Shown here piece by piece: positions 35,289 to 43,710 of a stretch of DNA of 64,000 nt. Both the position numbers and the translations under genes were made by a program. The DNA is from Olsenella massiliensis (GTDB lineage Bacteria > Actinomycetota > Coriobacteriia > Coriobacteriales > Atopobiaceae), in assembly GCF_001457795.1 (NCBI RefSeq), contig NZ_LN898210.1, positions 124,001 through 188,000 of the forward strand. Reading direction: 5' to 3'. Each line of letters opens with the position of its first letter. Positions within the stretch are counted from its first letter, which is position 1. Under the pieces are notes generated by a model, which saw only the letters and a list, made by a program, of their open reading frames with translations, had not been told where the DNA came from and searched no databases.

Positions 35289-35846
35289 ATGCAGGTACAT
35301 GACACCAACAGGCATCGGCGCGACAGCTCCCTGCTCGCCCTCGCCTGCCTCGTGCTCCAGATAGCGCTCGCGCCCAACCTGGCCCTCGCCAACGGGCACA
35401 TCAACTTCGCCCTCGTCTTCTGCGCCGTCATCTCGCTGACGGTCGGGGGCAGCTGGGGCGTCCTGTGCGGCTTTGTAGCGGGCCTCGTCTTTGACCTGTG
35501 CACCACCGGGCCGGTGGGCCTGATGGCCTTCCTGCTGACCGTCGCCTCGTTCGTCATGGGCATGGAGAGCAGGAATCGCCTGCAGGACGACTCGTCGGCC
35601 GCCATGATCCTGTTCTTCATCGTCTGTTTTGGCGTCTGTTTCGCCTACAACCTCGCCATGCTCCTCGTGGGCCAGGCGAGCTCCGTCGTGGACGTCCTCT
35701 TCCTGAGGAGCCTGCCCACCTTCCTGCTGACCTCGCTCACGTTTTTGCCCTTTGCCTACGTCCGCTCTCGCGGGTCCCTTCGTCTTCTGGGCCTCGGCGC
35801 GCAGGCGCGCAGGCACGGAGGCAGACGCGGCCTGAGAAAGCGCTAG
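35289..35846 (+). CDS. mreD: Rod shape-determining protein MreD
   Basis: A 185-residue polytopic membrane protein with five to six hydrophobic segments between residues 14 and 165, including LALANGHINFALVF and the GLVFDLCTTGPVGLMAF loop typical of MreD, and an Arg-rich C-terminus. AAGGAGG precedes ATG 35289. It lies between mreC and the PBP2 gene. Confidence 0.88.
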   Translation: MQVHDTNRHRRDSSLLALACLVLQIALAPNLALANGHINFALVFCAVISLTVGGSWGVLCGFVAGLVFDLCTTGPVGLMAFLLTVASFVMGMESRNRLQDDSSAAMILFFIVCFGVCFAYNLAMLLVGQASSVVDVLFLRSLPTFLLTSLTFLPFAYVRSRGSLRLLGLGAQARRHGGRRGLRKR

Positions 35847-35855
35847 GGTGAGCTC

Positions 35856-37886
35856 GTGAGTCCCGTCATCCTCGTCATCATCGTCCTGCTCGTCATCCTC
35901 GCCTGCCTCGTCGCCGCCTTTGTTATGCTCGGCAGGGGGACGACGCGCTTTACCTTTGACATCGGCGGCGGGGTGCCGCGCGCGTCGGGCGGCAACGACA
36001 GCTCTGCCGAGACGGGCTTCAAGAACCGCCTTCTCGGCCTGAGCGTCTTTGCCGGCTCCGTCATAGGCGCCCTCCTCCTCAAGCTCTGGTCCATGCAGCT
36101 GGTCTCCGCCGACGACTACAGCGCGCAGGCCGAGAGCAACCGGACGCGCACCATCTCGGTGGTCGCGCCGCGCGGCCGCATCCTCGACCGTCACGGCAGC
36201 GAGCTCGTCTCCAACCGGGCAAGCCTGTGCGTGGTGGCCAAGTCCGACGTCGCCGGCGACGCCATCGAGGTCAAGCTGCTCGCCAACCTCATCGGCATGC
36301 CGGCGATGGCCGTCAAGCGCAAGATCGAGAGCACGAGCGAGGGCGCCCAGAGCATGAGGACCGTCGCCGAGGACGTGTCGCGGCGCATCGTCGCCTACAT
36401 CGACGAGCACACGAACCTCTTTCCGGGCGTCCAGGTGACCCAACGGACCCAGCGGCTCTATCCCAACGGCAGCCTGGCCGCCCACGTGCTGGGCTATACC
36501 GGCGCCATCACGGCCGACCAGGTGGACGCCCTCGGCAAGGCGTCGGGGGGCTCCATCAGCTACGAGCTGGGCGACACGGTGGGGCAGGCGGGCATCGAGT
36601 ACCAGTACGAGAGCGTCCTGCAGGGCATCAAGGGGACGCAGACCGTCTACGTCGATGCGGACGGCAACGTCCTGAGCACGTCGAGCAAGGTCGAGCCCCA
36701 GAGCGGGTCCGACATCACGCTGACGATCGACAAGGACGTCCAGGCCGCCGCCGAGGCGTCCCTGGCGGGCCACATCAAGCGCCTGCACGACGCCGGCAGG
36801 CAGGACTGCAACGGCGGCGCCGTCGTGGTCCTGGACGCCACGAACGGCGACGTGCTGGCCCTGGCGAGCTATCCCACCTATTCGCCCAACGTCTTCGTGG
36901 GCGGCATCGCCAACGACGACTGGACGGACCTGTCGTCGGACGCCGCCAACAACCCCATGCTCAACCGCGCCATCGCCGGCCAGTACCCCTCGGGCTCGGT
37001 CATCAAGCCCCTCACCGCCTTCGCCGCGCTCAACTACGGCATCGCCACGGACGCCTCGACCTACGTCTGCACCGGGTACTGGACGGGCTTCGGGACGGGC
37101 TCGGGGCAGTACTGCTGGAACAAGTCGGGGCATGGGTCCATGACGCTCGAGACGGGCATCGTCAACTCCTGCGACGTCGTCTTCTACGAGATCGGCAAGG
37201 GCTTCTTCTACGCCGATGACCCCGAGGGCATGCAGGAGACGTTCCGCGCGTGGGGCCTGGGGTCCAAGGAGGGCATCGACCTGCCGGGCGAGGCGGCGGG
37301 ACGCGTTCCCGACGCTGCCTGGAAGAGGGACTACTACGCCTCCTACAGCTCGGACGACAGCAGCTGGAAGGGAGGAGACGACACCAACCTCGCCATCGGC
37401 CAGGGCGACCTGCTCGTGACGCCGCTCCAGATGTGCTGCGTCTACGCGGGCATCGCCATGGGCGGGACCGTCTACAAGCCTCACCTGCTCAAGTCCGTGG
37501 ACGCCGCCGTGGGCGCGGGCACGGTCATCGACTACAAGGCCAGCGAGACATATCAGGTCAACGAGGCGGACGACAACCTCTCCCTCGTCAGGCGCGCGCT
37601 CAAGGGCGTCATCTATCAGGAGTCGGCGGCCCAGGCCTCGCACTTCACGACGCTCCCGGTGACGGTGGCGGGCAAGACGGGATCGGCCGAGACGGCCAAG
37701 AGCCAGCCCGACGGCTGGTTCGTCGCCTACGCGCCCTATGACGCGCCCCGCTACGTGATAGCCGCGACGATCGAGTACGGCGGCTACGGCAACGAGGGCG
37801 CCATGCTCGTGGTCCGTGACGTCCTGGGCCAGATCTATGACTGCCCGGACACGTCAACCCAGCAGACTTCCAGCGGAGAGAGGTAG
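35856..37886 (+). CDS. mrdA: Penicillin-binding protein 2 (elongation transpeptidase)
   Basis: Class B PBP that cross-links peptidoglycan during side-wall growth. The 676-residue protein has PRGRILDRHG in the dimerisation domain at about 105-114. The transpeptidase motifs are SVIK at 381-384 (nucleophile Ser381), SCD at 438-440 and KTG at 607-609. It carries two hydrophobic segments, 3-25 and 58-77, where one is usual for the family; the first may be an extra membrane helix. It starts at GTG 35856 with a GGGTGAG-like site, ten bases after mreD, and is followed directly by rodA. Confidence 0.94.
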   Translation: MSPVILVIIVLLVILACLVAAFVMLGRGTTRFTFDIGGGVPRASGGNDSSAETGFKNRLLGLSVFAGSVIGALLLKLWSMQLVSADDYSAQAESNRTRTISVVAPRGRILDRHGSELVSNRASLCVVAKSDVAGDAIEVKLLANLIGMPAMAVKRKIESTSEGAQSMRTVAEDVSRRIVAYIDEHTNLFPGVQVTQRTQRLYPNGSLAAHVLGYTGAITADQVDALGKASGGSISYELGDTVGQAGIEYQYESVLQGIKGTQTVYVDADGNVLSTSSKVEPQSGSDITLTIDKDVQAAAEASLAGHIKRLHDAGRQDCNGGAVVVLDATNGDVLALASYPTYSPNVFVGGIANDDWTDLSSDAANNPMLNRAIAGQYPSGSVIKPLTAFAALNYGIATDASTYVCTGYWTGFGTGSGQYCWNKSGHGSMTLETGIVNSCDVVFYEIGKGFFYADDPEGMQETFRAWGLGSKEGIDLPGEAAGRVPDAAWKRDYYASYSSDDSSWKGGDDTNLAIGQGDLLVTPLQMCCVYAGIAMGGTVYKPHLLKSVDAAVGAGTVIDYKASETYQVNEADDNLSLVRRALKGVIYQESAAQASHFTTLPVTVAGKTGSAETAKSQPDGWFVAYAPYDAPRYVIAATIEYGGYGNEGAMLVVRDVLGQIYDCPDTSTQQTSSGER

Positions 37887-37887
37887 C

Positions 37888-39120
37888 ATGGCCCGGGGAA
37901 CCAACATGGGGGAGGCGCTCGGCTCGGTCGTGAGGGGCGCGGGCATGGCCGTGAGCCAGGCCATGGAGAAGAACTTCCGGAGCCCCCGGGCGGGAGGCAG
38001 CGCCCGCAGCCGCTCCAACTTCTACCGGCCGCAGCTGCTGGCGGCGCTCGGCCTCGTGGCCTTCGGGGCGCTCGTCATCTGGACGGCGTCACTCACCATT
38101 GCCGACGCCTCCTTCCCGCGCCACTGCGTCGGCATCGTCCTGGGGCTCGTCGCGGCGTTTCTCGTCTGGCGCTATGACTATCGCGTGCTCGGCAACGCGT
38201 CGCGGGCCCTTTTCATAGCGGACGTCGCGCTCATGATGCTGCCCCTCGTCCCGGGACTGGGCTGGTCGGCGAAGGGCGCCACGGGCTGGGTCAAGGTGCC
38301 CTTCGTTCCCTTGACCTTCCAGCCCTCCGAGTTCGCCAAGCTGGCGACCATCTACCTCATGGCGGCCTTGGGCGCCGAGTACAACGGGCACATCGAGACG
38401 CTCAAGGACTACGTCAAGCTCTGCGCCGTCCTCGTCGTCCCCTTTCTCATCATCCTGCTCCAGCCCGACCTCGGGACGGGGCTCATCGTGCTGGTGACGG
38501 GAGCCTCCATCATCATCTGCTCGGGCGCGAGGCGCAGCTGGGTCATCGTCACGATCGTCCTCATCGTGCTCTTTGCCACCCTCGTCGTCGTGACGTCGAT
38601 GACGCCGGGCCTGCCACACCTGCTCAAGACCTATCAGCTCAACCGACTCACCGTGTTCGTCAACTCTTCGGTCGACCCGGCGGGCAACGGCTATAACCTG
38701 CAGCAGGCCAAGATCGCCGTGGGCTCGGGCGGCTTCTTTGGCAAGGGCGTCGGCAACGCCACGCAGGCGGGCAGCGGCTTCTTGCCCGAGGCTCACACCG
38801 ACTTCGTCTTTGCCCTGCTCGCGGAGGAGTTTGGCTTCATAGGGTCCGTGGGGATGCTCGCGCTCTTCGCAGTCATGATCCTCTCGACGATCGCCCTCGC
38901 GCAGCGCGTGGAGGCGCCCTTCGGTAAGCTCGTGCTCGCCGGCGTGGCCACCATGTGGTCGTTTCAGCTCCTCCAGAACGTGGGCATGTGCATAGGCATC
39001 ATGCCCATCACGGGCATCCCCCTCCCGTTCATCAGCTACGGCTCCTCCTCCATGATGGCCCAGCTCACCGCCGTGGGCATGGTACAGTCTGTGTGGCGTC
39101 ACATCCCCAAGACGGCGTAG
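37888..39120 (+). CDS. rodA: Peptidoglycan glycosyltransferase RodA (SEDS family)
   Basis: SEDS glycan polymerase working with PBP2. The 410-residue protein has a 50-residue cytosolic N-terminus and about ten membrane helices. Visible landmarks are GATGWVKVPFVPLTFQPSEFAKL, shown in part (FQPSEFAKL), LLQPDLGTGLIVL with the catalytic Asp region, FLPEAHTDFVFALLAEEFG, and the C-terminal GIPLPFISYGSSSM. ATG 37888 with GAGAGG upstream lies one base after the PBP2 stop. Confidence 0.94.
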   Translation: MARGTNMGEALGSVVRGAGMAVSQAMEKNFRSPRAGGSARSRSNFYRPQLLAALGLVAFGALVIWTASLTIADASFPRHCVGIVLGLVAAFLVWRYDYRVLGNASRALFIADVALMMLPLVPGLGWSAKGATGWVKVPFVPLTFQPSEFAKLATIYLMAALGAEYNGHIETLKDYVKLCAVLVVPFLIILLQPDLGTGLIVLVTGASIIICSGARRSWVIVTIVLIVLFATLVVVTSMTPGLPHLLKTYQLNRLTVFVNSSVDPAGNGYNLQQAKIAVGSGGFFGKGVGNATQAGSGFLPEAHTDFVFALLAEEFGFIGSVGMLALFAVMILSTIALAQRVEAPFGKLVLAGVATMWSFQLLQNVGMCIGIMPITGIPLPFISYGSSSMMAQLTAVGMVQSVWRHIPKTA

Positions 39121-39161
39121 GCGCCCGCCCGCGCCGTCGCCGCCCACATCAAGGAGCCACC

Positions 39162-40067
39162 ATGGCAAAGAAGTCCGTGTTCTCGCCCGCCGACCTCGCC
39201 GACATGTTCGGGGCGGGCCGCAGGGCCGAGCAAGATCGCATGCGGAGCGTCAACGTCACGATCATGGCGCCGGCCTCTGGCGGCGACGCCTCGCTCACGC
39301 AGGCGGTGCGGTCCGCCTTCGTGCCCCAGCTCGTCACGTCCTCCGTAACGGTGCGCTCCCTCTCGGCCCACCCTGACCCGGCGTCGTTCGACGCCGACTG
39401 GTGCGTCATCCTTCCGGACCCCAGCGGCACGACCGCCGAGGCGGCCGCGCGCGCGGCGGCGTCGGCCATGGTGGCCGCCTGCGTGGTCGTCGAGTCGAGC
39501 CTGGAGGAGCGCGACCTCGGGCTTGCGCCCGAGCTCGAGGGACTCGTCACCTACGTCGTCGCGAGCGACCCCGCGCGGGCCCTGGACGAGATTGCCTCGT
39601 GGGCGCTCGCGGCGCGGCCCGAGAAGGCCGTCGCGTTCGCCGCCAACTTCTCCTTCGCCCGCGCGCGGGCGGTGGAGGCCATCGTCGCGCGCTGCGCGCG
39701 CGAAAACGCCCTCGTGGGCACCGTCGCGATCATACCGGGGGCGGACCTGCCCGTGATGACGCTGAACCAGGCGAAGATGGCGCTCGAGATCGCCGCCGCG
39801 TGCGGCGAGGAGCTCAGGATCGCGAGCGTCGCTGACCTCGCGGGGGTGCTGGGGGCGGGATTTGCCTACCGTGCGCTCGCTCGCGCCCTCGTCGGGGCCA
39901 TCCCCGGCATCGGCCGGGCCGTCAAGGGGGGCGTGGGCTACCTGGGCACGCAGGCGACGGGGCGGGCCGTCGCCCGTCGCGCCCCTCCTGTCGTCGTGCC
40001 CTTCTCAGGCGCCCGACGGCTCCGGGCGGTCGGCGATGAGGCTCGAGCGTCGCGACCGCTTTGCTGA
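39162..40067 (+). CDS. DUF697-family protein with a degenerate GTPase-like N-terminal half
   Basis: A 301-residue protein. The C-terminal part (about 195-290) matches DUF697: IIPGADLPVMTLNQAKMALEIA, then AYRALARALVGAIPGIGRAVKGGVGYLGTQATG, read here as two short blocks and predicted to insert in or sit on membranes. The N-terminal half has the layout of a small GTPase, but its would-be P-loop (VTIMAPASGGDASLTQAV) lacks GxxxxGK[S/T], so it is unlikely to bind GTP. AAGGAG precedes ATG 39162. Its 3' end overlaps the radical SAM gene by 32 bases. Confidence 0.7.
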   Translation: MAKKSVFSPADLADMFGAGRRAEQDRMRSVNVTIMAPASGGDASLTQAVRSAFVPQLVTSSVTVRSLSAHPDPASFDADWCVILPDPSGTTAEAAARAAASAMVAACVVVESSLEERDLGLAPELEGLVTYVVASDPARALDEIASWALAARPEKAVAFAANFSFARARAVEAIVARCARENALVGTVAIIPGADLPVMTLNQAKMALEIAAACGEELRIASVADLAGVLGAGFAYRALARALVGAIPGIGRAVKGGVGYLGTQATGRAVARRAPPVVVPFSGARRLRAVGDEARASRPLC

Positions 40068-41919
40068 GCTGGAGGCCCTGCTGTGGTCCGTCGAGAAGCC
40101 GGTGCGCTACCTGGACCACGAGTGGGGCGCCTGCGCCAACCAGGAGGGCCCCTTCCACGTCTGCCTGCTCTATCCCGACGTCTACGAGGTGGGTCAGCCC
40201 AACCTGGGGCTCTCCATCCTCTACGGCGCCGTCAACGCCGCCGAGGGCCTGTCCTGTGAGCGTTCCTACCTGCCCTGGACGGACCTGATCGACCTCATGC
40301 GCGCCAACGACGTGCCGCTCCTCTCGCTCGAGACGTCCTCGCCGGTCGCGAGCTTTGACGTCGTGGGGTTCACGCTCGCCCACGAGCTGGCCTGCACCAA
40401 CATCCTCGAGGCGCTTGACCTCGCGCGCATCCCCCTCAGGTCATGCGAGCGCGCGGAGGATGACGCGATCGTCGTCGCGGGAGGTCCCTCCGTCTGGAAC
40501 TGCGAGCCCGTCGCGCCCGTCTTTGACGCCATTCTGCTCGGGGACGGCGAGGAGGCTCTCGTCGAGATGTGTCGCGTGGTGCGAGAGGGCAGGGCCGCCC
40601 GCCGGTGCCGTCGTGACATCCTGCGCTCGCTTGCGCGCGTCCAGGGGGTCTACGTCCCCGCGCTGTATGACGTGGTCGTGGACGAGCGTGCCACGCGCTG
40701 GGGCCGGGCGGTCCCCAGACCGGGGGAGGACGTGCCGCGCATCGTCCTCAAGCGCTCCCTCGCCCGACTCGACGAGTCCGACCCCCTTCCCCAGAAGATC
40801 GTTCCCTACCTGCCCGTCGTGCAGGACCGACTGGCCATCGAGGTGCTCAGGGGCTGCTGCAGGGGGTGTCGCTTCTGTCAGGCGGGGATGACCTACCGGC
40901 CCGTCCGCGAGCGGCCGGCAAAGCAGGTGGTCGCCGCCGCCTGCGACGGCCTGACCAAGCTGGGCCATGACGAGGTGTCACTCACCTCGCTCTCGACGAC
41001 CGACCACTCGCAGTGCGCCGCCATCCTGCATGAGCTCAACGCCGTCCTGCGGGAGCGGGGGGTGCGCGTGTCCATTCCCTCCCAGCGGCTCGACTCCTTC
41101 GGCGTCGACATGGCGGCGGAGGTCGCGGGGTCAAAGCGCGGCGGCCTCACCTTTGCCCCCGAGGCCGGCAGCCAGCGCCTGCGCGACGTCATCAACAAGA
41201 ACGTCACCGACGAGGACATCGACGCCGCGGCCGCCAACGCCTTCAGGGCGGGTTGGCGGCGCATGAAGCTCTACTTCATGATGGGGCTTCCCACGGAGAC
41301 CGACGAGGACGTGCTGGGCATCGCGCGCACGGCCGCGCGCGTGCTCGAGCTGGGCCGCTCCCTGGTCGGCAGGGCGGGCAGGTCGAAGGTGTCGGTGTCC
41401 GTCTCGGTGGCCGTCCTCGTCCCCAAGGCGCACACGCCCTTCCAGTGGGCGGGCCAGCTTCCCCTGGCACAACTGCGCCGCCGTCAGGAGCTGCTACTTG
41501 CGGCCAACCGCGACCGCGCCGTCAAGATCTCCTACCATGACGCCGAGGTCTCGCAGGTGGAGGCCGTCCTGTCACGGATGGGCCGGCAGGGCTTCGAGCT
41601 CATCCTGGAGGCCTGGCGGCGCGGCTGCCGCTTTGACGCCTGGATGGACCAGTTTTGCTATGAGGGCTGGGTCGCCGCGGCCGGGGCGTGCGGGCTCGAT
41701 TTGGACGAGATCGCCTCGACGCCCCTGCCGGCGGACGCGTCCTTGCCCTGGGACCACACCTCGCCCGGCGTTTCCAAGGGCTACCTGCAAAGCGAGTGGC
41801 GTCGGGCCCAGGAGGGCCTCACCACGCCCGACTGCACGATGACGGCGTGCACGGGCTGTGGCGTCTGCCCCGTCCTTGGGGTCGACCACGCTCTGGCGGG
41901 TGAGCGCCATGCCCAGTAG
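40036..41919 (+). CDS. B12-binding-domain radical SAM protein (TIGR03960-like)
   Basis: A 627-residue radical SAM protein. A Rossmann-like N-terminal domain (LLYPDVYEVGQPNLGLSIL) is followed by the SAM/iron-sulfur motif CxxxCxxC at Cys274, Cys278 and Cys281. Further on are SLTSLSTTDHSQC and LTFAPEAGSQRLRDVINKNVT in part (FAPEAGSQRLRDVINKN). Near the C-terminus, CTGCGVCP may bind a second cluster. The family is nearly always paired with the DUF2344 protein encoded next and commonly found upstream of rplU, as here. The substrate is not known. Confidence 0.9.
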   Translation: MRLERRDRFAELEALLWSVEKPVRYLDHEWGACANQEGPFHVCLLYPDVYEVGQPNLGLSILYGAVNAAEGLSCERSYLPWTDLIDLMRANDVPLLSLETSSPVASFDVVGFTLAHELACTNILEALDLARIPLRSCERAEDDAIVVAGGPSVWNCEPVAPVFDAILLGDGEEALVEMCRVVREGRAARRCRRDILRSLARVQGVYVPALYDVVVDERATRWGRAVPRPGEDVPRIVLKRSLARLDESDPLPQKIVPYLPVVQDRLAIEVLRGCCRGCRFCQAGMTYRPVRERPAKQVVAAACDGLTKLGHDEVSLTSLSTTDHSQCAAILHELNAVLRERGVRVSIPSQRLDSFGVDMAAEVAGSKRGGLTFAPEAGSQRLRDVINKNVTDEDIDAAAANAFRAGWRRMKLYFMMGLPTETDEDVLGIARTAARVLELGRSLVGRAGRSKVSVSVSVAVLVPKAHTPFQWAGQLPLAQLRRRQELLLAANRDRAVKISYHDAEVSQVEAVLSRMGRQGFELILEAWRRGCRFDAWMDQFCYEGWVAAAGACGLDLDEIASTPLPADASLPWDHTSPGVSKGYLQSEWRRAQEGLTTPDCTMTACTGCGVCPVLGVDHALAGERHAQ

Positions 41920-42664
41920 GGGAGCGAGGAGGCAGGACCAGTTCAGGCTGCGCGTGCGCTACCGCAAGGACGGCCGTCTCGCCTTCCTGGGGCACCTTGA
42001 GGTCATCAATACCGTCAACCGCTGCGTGCGGCGCTCGGGCCTGCCCTTTGCCGTGGGGGCGGGCTTCGCCCGCCGCATGCGCCTGCAGTTTTCCCAGGCG
42101 CTGCCCGTGGGGGCCTCGTCACGGGAGGAGTTCTTTGACCTCTGGCTCACCGAGCGCGTCGGGGCCGATCGGGCCCTCGCCGCCCTCGCAGGGGCGACGC
42201 CGTCCTCACTGGCTCCCTCCCAGGCCGGCTACGTGGCTCACGAGCTGCCGTCCCTCGAAGCCTGGCTCGACCACAGCCTCTGGCGCGTGGGCTTTCTGGG
42301 TCCCGTGGACGAGGTCGCCCTGGCTCGCGGCGTCCAGGAGCTCGAGGGGCGCGGGGAGTTCAGCTATCGTCGAGGCGACACGCTCAAGCGCGTCTCGCTC
42401 CAGGACACGCTCATGGGCTGGAGGCAATGCGGGAGCGGTGCCGCGACGACGCTCGAGCTGAGCTGCGCCACGGGAGCCGCCGCGGCGCTGAGGCCGCGGG
42501 CCCTGGTGACGGCGGCCCTCGCCTCCCAGGGCGTGGCGGACGTCCCCGCCCTGAGGGTGGAGCGTCTTGCCCAGTGGTACGAGCAGGACGGTCGGCGCAT
42601 GTTCGCCCTTGTGCCGGACGGGGGCCAGGACCACCTCCCACCTCGCGATCGGCACGAAAAATGA
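41909..42664 (+). CDS. DUF2344 (TIGR03936) radical-SAM-linked protein
   Basis: A 251-residue protein beginning FRLRVRYRKDGRLAFLGHLE, the family signature, followed by FSQALPVGASSREEFFDLWL. It overlaps the preceding radical SAM gene by 11 bases, so the two are translationally coupled and probably act together; in many actinobacteria and firmicutes they are one locus or a fusion. No catalytic residue assignment is possible from sequence alone. Confidence 0.88.
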   Translation: MPSRGARRQDQFRLRVRYRKDGRLAFLGHLEVINTVNRCVRRSGLPFAVGAGFARRMRLQFSQALPVGASSREEFFDLWLTERVGADRALAALAGATPSSLAPSQAGYVAHELPSLEAWLDHSLWRVGFLGPVDEVALARGVQELEGRGEFSYRRGDTLKRVSLQDTLMGWRQCGSGAATTLELSCATGAAAALRPRALVTAALASQGVADVPALRVERLAQWYEQDGRRMFALVPDGGQDHLPPRDRHEK

Positions 42665-42688
42665 CCAGGCTGTGAAGCCGCTTTCTTG

Positions 42689-42758
42689 TTGACGTCACAG
42701 CACTGCGCTGGTAAAGTTAAGTGCTGTTGCACGTACCGGCATCATTGAAGGGTAAATC
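42689..42758 (+). promoter_or_regulatory. rplU-rpmA promoter and leader
   Basis: TTGACG (42689-42694), a 17-base spacer and TAAAGT (42712-42117 numbering corrected: 42712-42717) form a good sigma-70-type promoter. The 40-base leader ends in GAAGGG at 42747-42752 before the rplU ATG. It may include an L21 leader motif, but I cannot confirm the fold. Confidence 0.65.
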
Positions 42759-43073
42759 ATGTACGCAATCGTTACCACTGGTGGCAAGCAGTATAAGGTT
42801 GCCAAGGGCGACATCATCGATGTCGAGAAGCTCGACGCGCAGCCTGGCGACACGGTCCAGCTTGACGTCCTCATGCTCAATGACGGCACGCGGACGGTCG
42901 TTGACGCTGCCACGCTCGAGGGCAAGAAGGTCAGCTGCGAGGTCGTCGATCAGTTCAAGGGCAAGAAGGTGCTCGTCTTCAAGCTCAAGAAGCGCAAGCG
43001 TTATCACCGCACCCGCGGCCATCGTCAGAACCTGACCAAGCTGCAGGTGTCCGAGCTCCCCGAGCTCGCGTAG
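42759..43073 (+). CDS. rplU: Ribosomal protein bL21
   Basis: 104-residue 50S protein. The N-terminus MYAIVTTGGKQYKVAKGD is diagnostic, and the C-terminal KRKRYHRTRGHRQNLTKLQV contacts 23S rRNA. It is followed after 40 bases by rpmA, the standard rplU-rpmA order. Confidence 0.98.
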   Translation: MYAIVTTGGKQYKVAKGDIIDVEKLDAQPGDTVQLDVLMLNDGTRTVVDAATLEGKKVSCEVVDQFKGKKVLVFKLKKRKRYHRTRGHRQNLTKLQVSELPELA

Positions 43074-43113
43074 CGTTTGGCAACCCAGCGAAAGCAGATA
43101 GGCAGGTACTACC

Positions 43114-43362
43114 ATGGCTCACAAGAAAGGCCTCGGCTCCTCCCGTAACGGCCGCGACTCCAACTCCCAGCGTCTGGGCACCAAGATCTTCGGCGGCCAG
43201 GCCATCAAGACCGGTCAGATCATCGTCCGCCAGCGCGGCACCCACATCACCCCGGGCGACAACGTCGGTCGCGGCAAGGACGACACCCTCTTTGCCCTCG
43301 CCGACGGCGTCGTCGAGTTCACGAAGGGCAAGAAGCACTACGTGCACGTGCGCACGGCATAG
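43114..43362 (+). CDS. rpmA: Ribosomal protein bL27
   Basis: 82-residue 50S protein located near the peptidyl-transferase centre. It begins [20 protein letters not shown], the typical form without an N-terminal cleavage extension, and contains [18 protein letters not shown]. Its N-terminal tail starts directly with AHKKG, so the Prp-protease processing seen in Firmicutes is not required here. Confidence 0.98.
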   Translation: MAHKKGLGSSRNGRDSNSQRLGTKIFGGQAIKTGQIIVRQRGTHITPGDNVGRGKDDTLFALADGVVEFTKGKKHYVHVRTA

Positions 43363-43381
43363 ATGCGTCCCAGAGCGTGCG

Positions 43382-43406
43382 GGGCTCCCTGCGGGGAGCC
43401 CTTTTT
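43382..43406 (+). terminator. Intrinsic terminator after rpmA
   Basis: GGGCTCCC and GGGAGCCC form an 8-bp stem with a 4-base loop, followed directly by TTTTT. Confidence 0.9.
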
Positions 43407-43461
43407 GTTTCGACTTGGCTACCACCAGGCGTCTGCGGTCGCCCGGGGCGCGGGATGGGCC

Positions 43462-43508
43462 TATGCTAGGCACAGGATAGGGAACCAGAGGTGAGAGGGG
43501 AGGTCGCC
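43462..43508 (+). promoter_or_regulatory. Putative promoter and ribosome site of the tryptophan leader
   Basis: TATGCT near 43462 could be a -10 element with no good -35. The GAGAGGGGAGG run at 43493-43503 is a very strong ribosome site six bases before the leader-peptide ATG, which supports translation of the short frame. Confidence 0.5.
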
Positions 43509-43580
43509 ATGCTCGCGAGCGCGTCCAAGGTCATGCGTGGGGCATGGTGGCACGACAGTCTTCCTCCTGGTCGACCGTAG
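43509..43580 (+). CDS. Tryptophan leader peptide
   Basis: A 23-codon open frame, MLASASKVMRGAWWHDSL then PPGRP and TAG. Two consecutive Trp codons stand at 43545-43550; Trp is otherwise rare, and the frame has a strong GAGGGGAGG ribosome site. Its stop codon lies directly after the antiterminator strand at 43569-43576. A ribosome finishing the peptide would therefore cover that strand, while one stalled on Trp codons would leave it free. It is the sensor of the attenuator. Confidence 0.8.
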   Translation: MLASASKVMRGAWWHDSLPPGRP

Positions 43581-43639
43581 GTCGAGTCCCTCGTCCGTGC
43601 GACGCCAAGGGCTCCCGGGTTGACCGGGGGCCCTTTTTT
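43569..43639 (+). promoter_or_regulatory. Tryptophan attenuator: antiterminator and terminator
   Basis: GGTCGACC (43569-43576) is complementary over 8 bp, with one G-U pair, to GGTTGACC (43618-43625), giving the antiterminator. The competing terminator pairs GGGCTCCCGG (43609-43618) with CCGGGGGCCC (43624-43633) around a 5-base loop, followed by T6 (43634-43639). The two structures share bases 43618-43625, so they exclude each other. Stalling at the Trp codons favours the antiterminator; completing the peptide favours termination before the transporter operon. Confidence 0.78.
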
Positions 43640-43710
43640 GTCACCCCTCCCGGACGCCCCGCCTCGTCGCTCATCCGCCCGCGCACGACCAGACCAAGAA
43701 GGAGAGCATC

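Noticed and set aside
34383-37643. 1086-residue open frame antisense to mreC-mreD-PBP2
   Set aside because: Same codon-bias shadow; no ribosome site, no recognisable domain, and it crosses three clear genes.
43530-43640. T-box riboswitch ahead of the ECF transporter
   Set aside because: GGTGGCAC resembles part of the T-box sequence, but the rest (CCGCG) does not match and there is too little upstream RNA for stem I. The translated leader with tandem Trp codons fits better.
43440-43710. Cobalamin or other vitamin riboswitch before the ECF transporter
   Set aside because: None of the conserved boxes I know for cobalamin, thiamine, FMN or folate riboswitches are present.
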